Positions 62,832 through 64,000 of a DNA stretch of 64,000 nt are shown here, piece after piece. The notes beneath the pieces are model-generated. The model searched no databases. It was given only the letters and a program-made list of their open reading frames with translations, and was not told the DNA's origin. The translations under genes and the position numbers were made by a program. The DNA is from Heyndrickxia acidiproducens DSM 23148 (GTDB taxonomy: Bacteria; Bacillota; Bacilli; Bacillales; Bacillaceae_C): NCBI RefSeq assembly GCF_000374345.1, contig NZ_KB893981.1, forward strand, positions 33,237 through 97,236, read 5' to 3'. Each line of letters begins with the position of its first letter. Within the stretch, counting starts at the first letter, position 1.

Positions 62832-63668
62832 ATGGGAAAAGAAATTTGGAATTTTATCGATTCCGGTTATTGCTCTCCATCTTTTAATATGGCACTGGAT
62901 GAAGCGCTCCTGGACTGGCACAGCCAAGGGAAAATCGGGCCGGCCATCCGTTTTTACGGCTGGAATCCCGCAACGCTGTCGATCGGTTATTTTCAAAAAG
63001 CGGAAAAAGAGATTGACTTGGAAGCGGTGAAAGCTTCCGGGCTCGGGTTTGTACGCAGACCGACAGGGGGGAGGGCTGTTCTCCATGAACACGAACTTAC
63101 ATACAGTGTGATTGTTTCAGAATCGCATCCGGATATGCCGAAAACGGTAACGGAAGCCTACAGGGTAATTTCGGAAGGGCTGCTGAAAGGATTTCAAGCG
63201 CTCGGGCTTGATGCGTATTTTGCGGTGCCGGAAACAGAAGAAGAAAGAAGCGGGTTAAAAAAGCCGCATACCTCCGTCTGTTTTGATACGCCGAGCTGGT
63301 ATGAACTGGTTGTAGAAGGCAGAAAGGTAGCCGGGAGCGCACAGACACGGCAGAAAGGCGTGATTTTGCAGCACGGCTCGATTTTGCTTGATGTGGAAGC
63401 GGACAAGCTGTTTCGTCTATTTAAGTTTCCAAATGAAAGAGTAAGAGAAAGAATGAAAGGAAGTTTTAAGGATAAAGCCGTCGCGATCAATGAAATCAGC
63501 CCGAAACGGATTACTTTCGATGAAGCGAAGGCAGCTTTTTACCGGGGGTTTCAGGAAGGGCTGGATATTGATTTGCGGCCGTACAGCCTGAATCATGCGC
63601 AACTCGCCTATGTGGAGCATCTGGCGAAAACACGCTATGAATCCGATGATTGGAATTTTAAGAGATAA
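62832..63668 (+). CDS. lipM: Octanoyltransferase LipM
   Basis: Transfers the octanoyl group from acyl carrier protein to GcvH, the first step of protein lipoylation in bacilli (LipL then passes it to dehydrogenase E2 subunits). 278 residues of the biotin/lipoyl ligase fold with [18 protein letters not shown], the catalytic Cys150 in [14 protein letters not shown] and Lys165 in [12 protein letters not shown], the LipM pattern. ATG start with AGAGGGG upstream. A hairpin terminator and then a group II intron follow. Corresponds to B. subtilis yqhM. Confidence 0.94.
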   Translation: MGKEIWNFIDSGYCSPSFNMALDEALLDWHSQGKIGPAIRFYGWNPATLSIGYFQKAEKEIDLEAVKASGLGFVRRPTGGRAVLHEHELTYSVIVSESHPDMPKTVTEAYRVISEGLLKGFQALGLDAYFAVPETEEERSGLKKPHTSVCFDTPSWYELVVEGRKVAGSAQTRQKGVILQHGSILLDVEADKLFRLFKFPNERVRERMKGSFKDKAVAINEISPKRITFDEAKAAFYRGFQEGLDIDLRPYSLNHAQLAYVEHLAKTRYESDDWNFKR

Positions 63669-63696
63669 GGGAAAACTTAATTTTTTTTTTTTTACA

Positions 63697-63728
63697 GAAA
63701 AAGCATGGTTTGATGCTTTTTCCTTTTG
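63697..63728 (+). terminator. Terminator of lipM, insertion site of the group II intron
   Basis: GAAAAAGCAT, loop GGTTTG, ATGCTTTTTC, then CTTTTG. The intron begins immediately after, a position typical of group IIC introns, which target intrinsic terminators. Confidence 0.85.
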
Positions 63729-64000
63729 GTGCGCCGCGCATGACGATTCGCTAGGCGGCGAAAGTCCGCTATGGGGGTAGATAGCGACCAACCATTAGCC
63801 AAGAGCAAGGGTGTCCATTGTGAAGTGGAATCTGAAGGAAGCTGGAGGCAAAATTCTGACCCGAGGAACACGAATACCATCAGGCGTACTCTTACAGGGT
63901 AAGACTGCCAAACAAGTCAAAGCCCAAAAGCTATCCGGATGTGGAGGCGTAAATGGTACGGGTGCATGGAATGAAAGGGAATCGTCTTACCGCGGGAGGT
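63729..64000 (+). mobile_element. 5' end of a group II intron (IIC-like), continuing beyond the window
   Basis: Starts GTGCGCC (5' consensus GUGYG). Domain I landmarks match the Oceanobacillus-type IIC intron as I recall it: GCAAGGGTGTCC, GTGGAATCTGAAGGAAGC, GAGGAACACGAA and, near the end, CTTACCGCGGGAGGT. No coding sequence is visible in these 272 bases; a reverse transcriptase/maturase gene, if present, would lie further right. Inserted directly downstream of the lipM terminator hairpin. Confidence 0.88.

Noticed and set aside
63683..63693. Run of T after lipM considered as the end of a terminator
   Set aside because: No stem precedes it; the hairpin with a T-rich tail at 63697-63728 is the better terminator.
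1..64000. tRNA, rRNA, prophage, toxin-antitoxin or defence genes
   Set aside because: None seen on either strand; all sizeable genes match conserved chromosomal families apart from the few hypotheticals listed.

Overview
This 64 kb window is a chromosomal segment of a low-to-moderate GC, endospore-forming Bacillaceae bacterium. Gene order follows the Bacillus subtilis dnaK-to-lipM (yqe/yqf/yqg/yqh) region almost gene for gene. Protein sequences and the interspersed repeats look most like the Bacillus (Weizmannia/Heyndrickxia) coagulans group; that species guess is inference. Almost everything is conserved housekeeping DNA. The left edge cuts dnaK and the right edge cuts a group II intron.

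Layout. 1-5.7 kb: 3' part of the heat-shock operon (dnaK', dnaJ, prmA, rsmE, mtaB). 5.8-7.2 kb: leftward Na/Pi-type transporter and acylphosphatase. 7.5-21 kb: rpsU-yqeY, sporulation pair yqfC-yqfD, phoH, the c-di-AMP phosphodiesterase gene pgpH flanked by inverted copies of an intergenic repeat, ybeY-dgkA, era, yqzL-recO, ccpN-yqfL, yqxD, dnaG. 21-31.8 kb: sigA, a membrane protein of unknown function, cytochrome c550 (cccA), trmK-yqfO, leftward ispH and yqfQ, DEAD-box helicase and endonuclease IV genes, and a CwlO-type endopeptidase gene. 31.8-38.6 kb: yqfT, the zinc operon znuC-znuB-zur with a Zur-like operator, yqfW, yqfX, ispG, yqfZ, yqgC, sodA. 38.8-49.3 kb: MFS protein, pbpA, rpmG, fthC, yqgO, a rhomboid protease without its usual C-terminal TPR part, yqgQ-glcK, yqgX and small membrane proteins. 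49.3-54.9 kb: a cysteine-rich HTH regulator and the divergent comGA-GG competence pseudopilus operon, followed by aroK and yqzE. 55-64 kb: yqhG-yqhH, a tandem glycine riboswitch controlling gcvT-gcvPA-gcvPB, yqhL, lipM, and the 5' end of a group IIC-like intron placed just after the lipM terminator.

Functional links. The glycine riboswitch, the glycine cleavage genes and lipM (octanoyl transfer to GcvH, the first step of lipoylation) form one metabolic block. Zur sits in the same operon as the zinc importer it should control. ccpN and yqfL form the known gluconeogenesis regulatory pair. dnaJ-prmA-rsmE-mtaB joins chaperone, ribosome and tRNA modification functions.

Differences from the B. subtilis order: cdd is missing before era, glyQS is missing between recO and ccpN, the pst operon is missing between pbpA and rpmG, and yqgS/T/U are replaced by one unrecognised gene. 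No large undescribed defence or metabolic system was found. The most novel-looking material is regulatory or repetitive: the 125-bp repeat family around pgpH, a shared 27-nt element, a MITE-like inverted repeat, an Fnr-type site at -41.5 before the regulator gene next to comG, and two short coding frames overlapping the starts of era and comGA.
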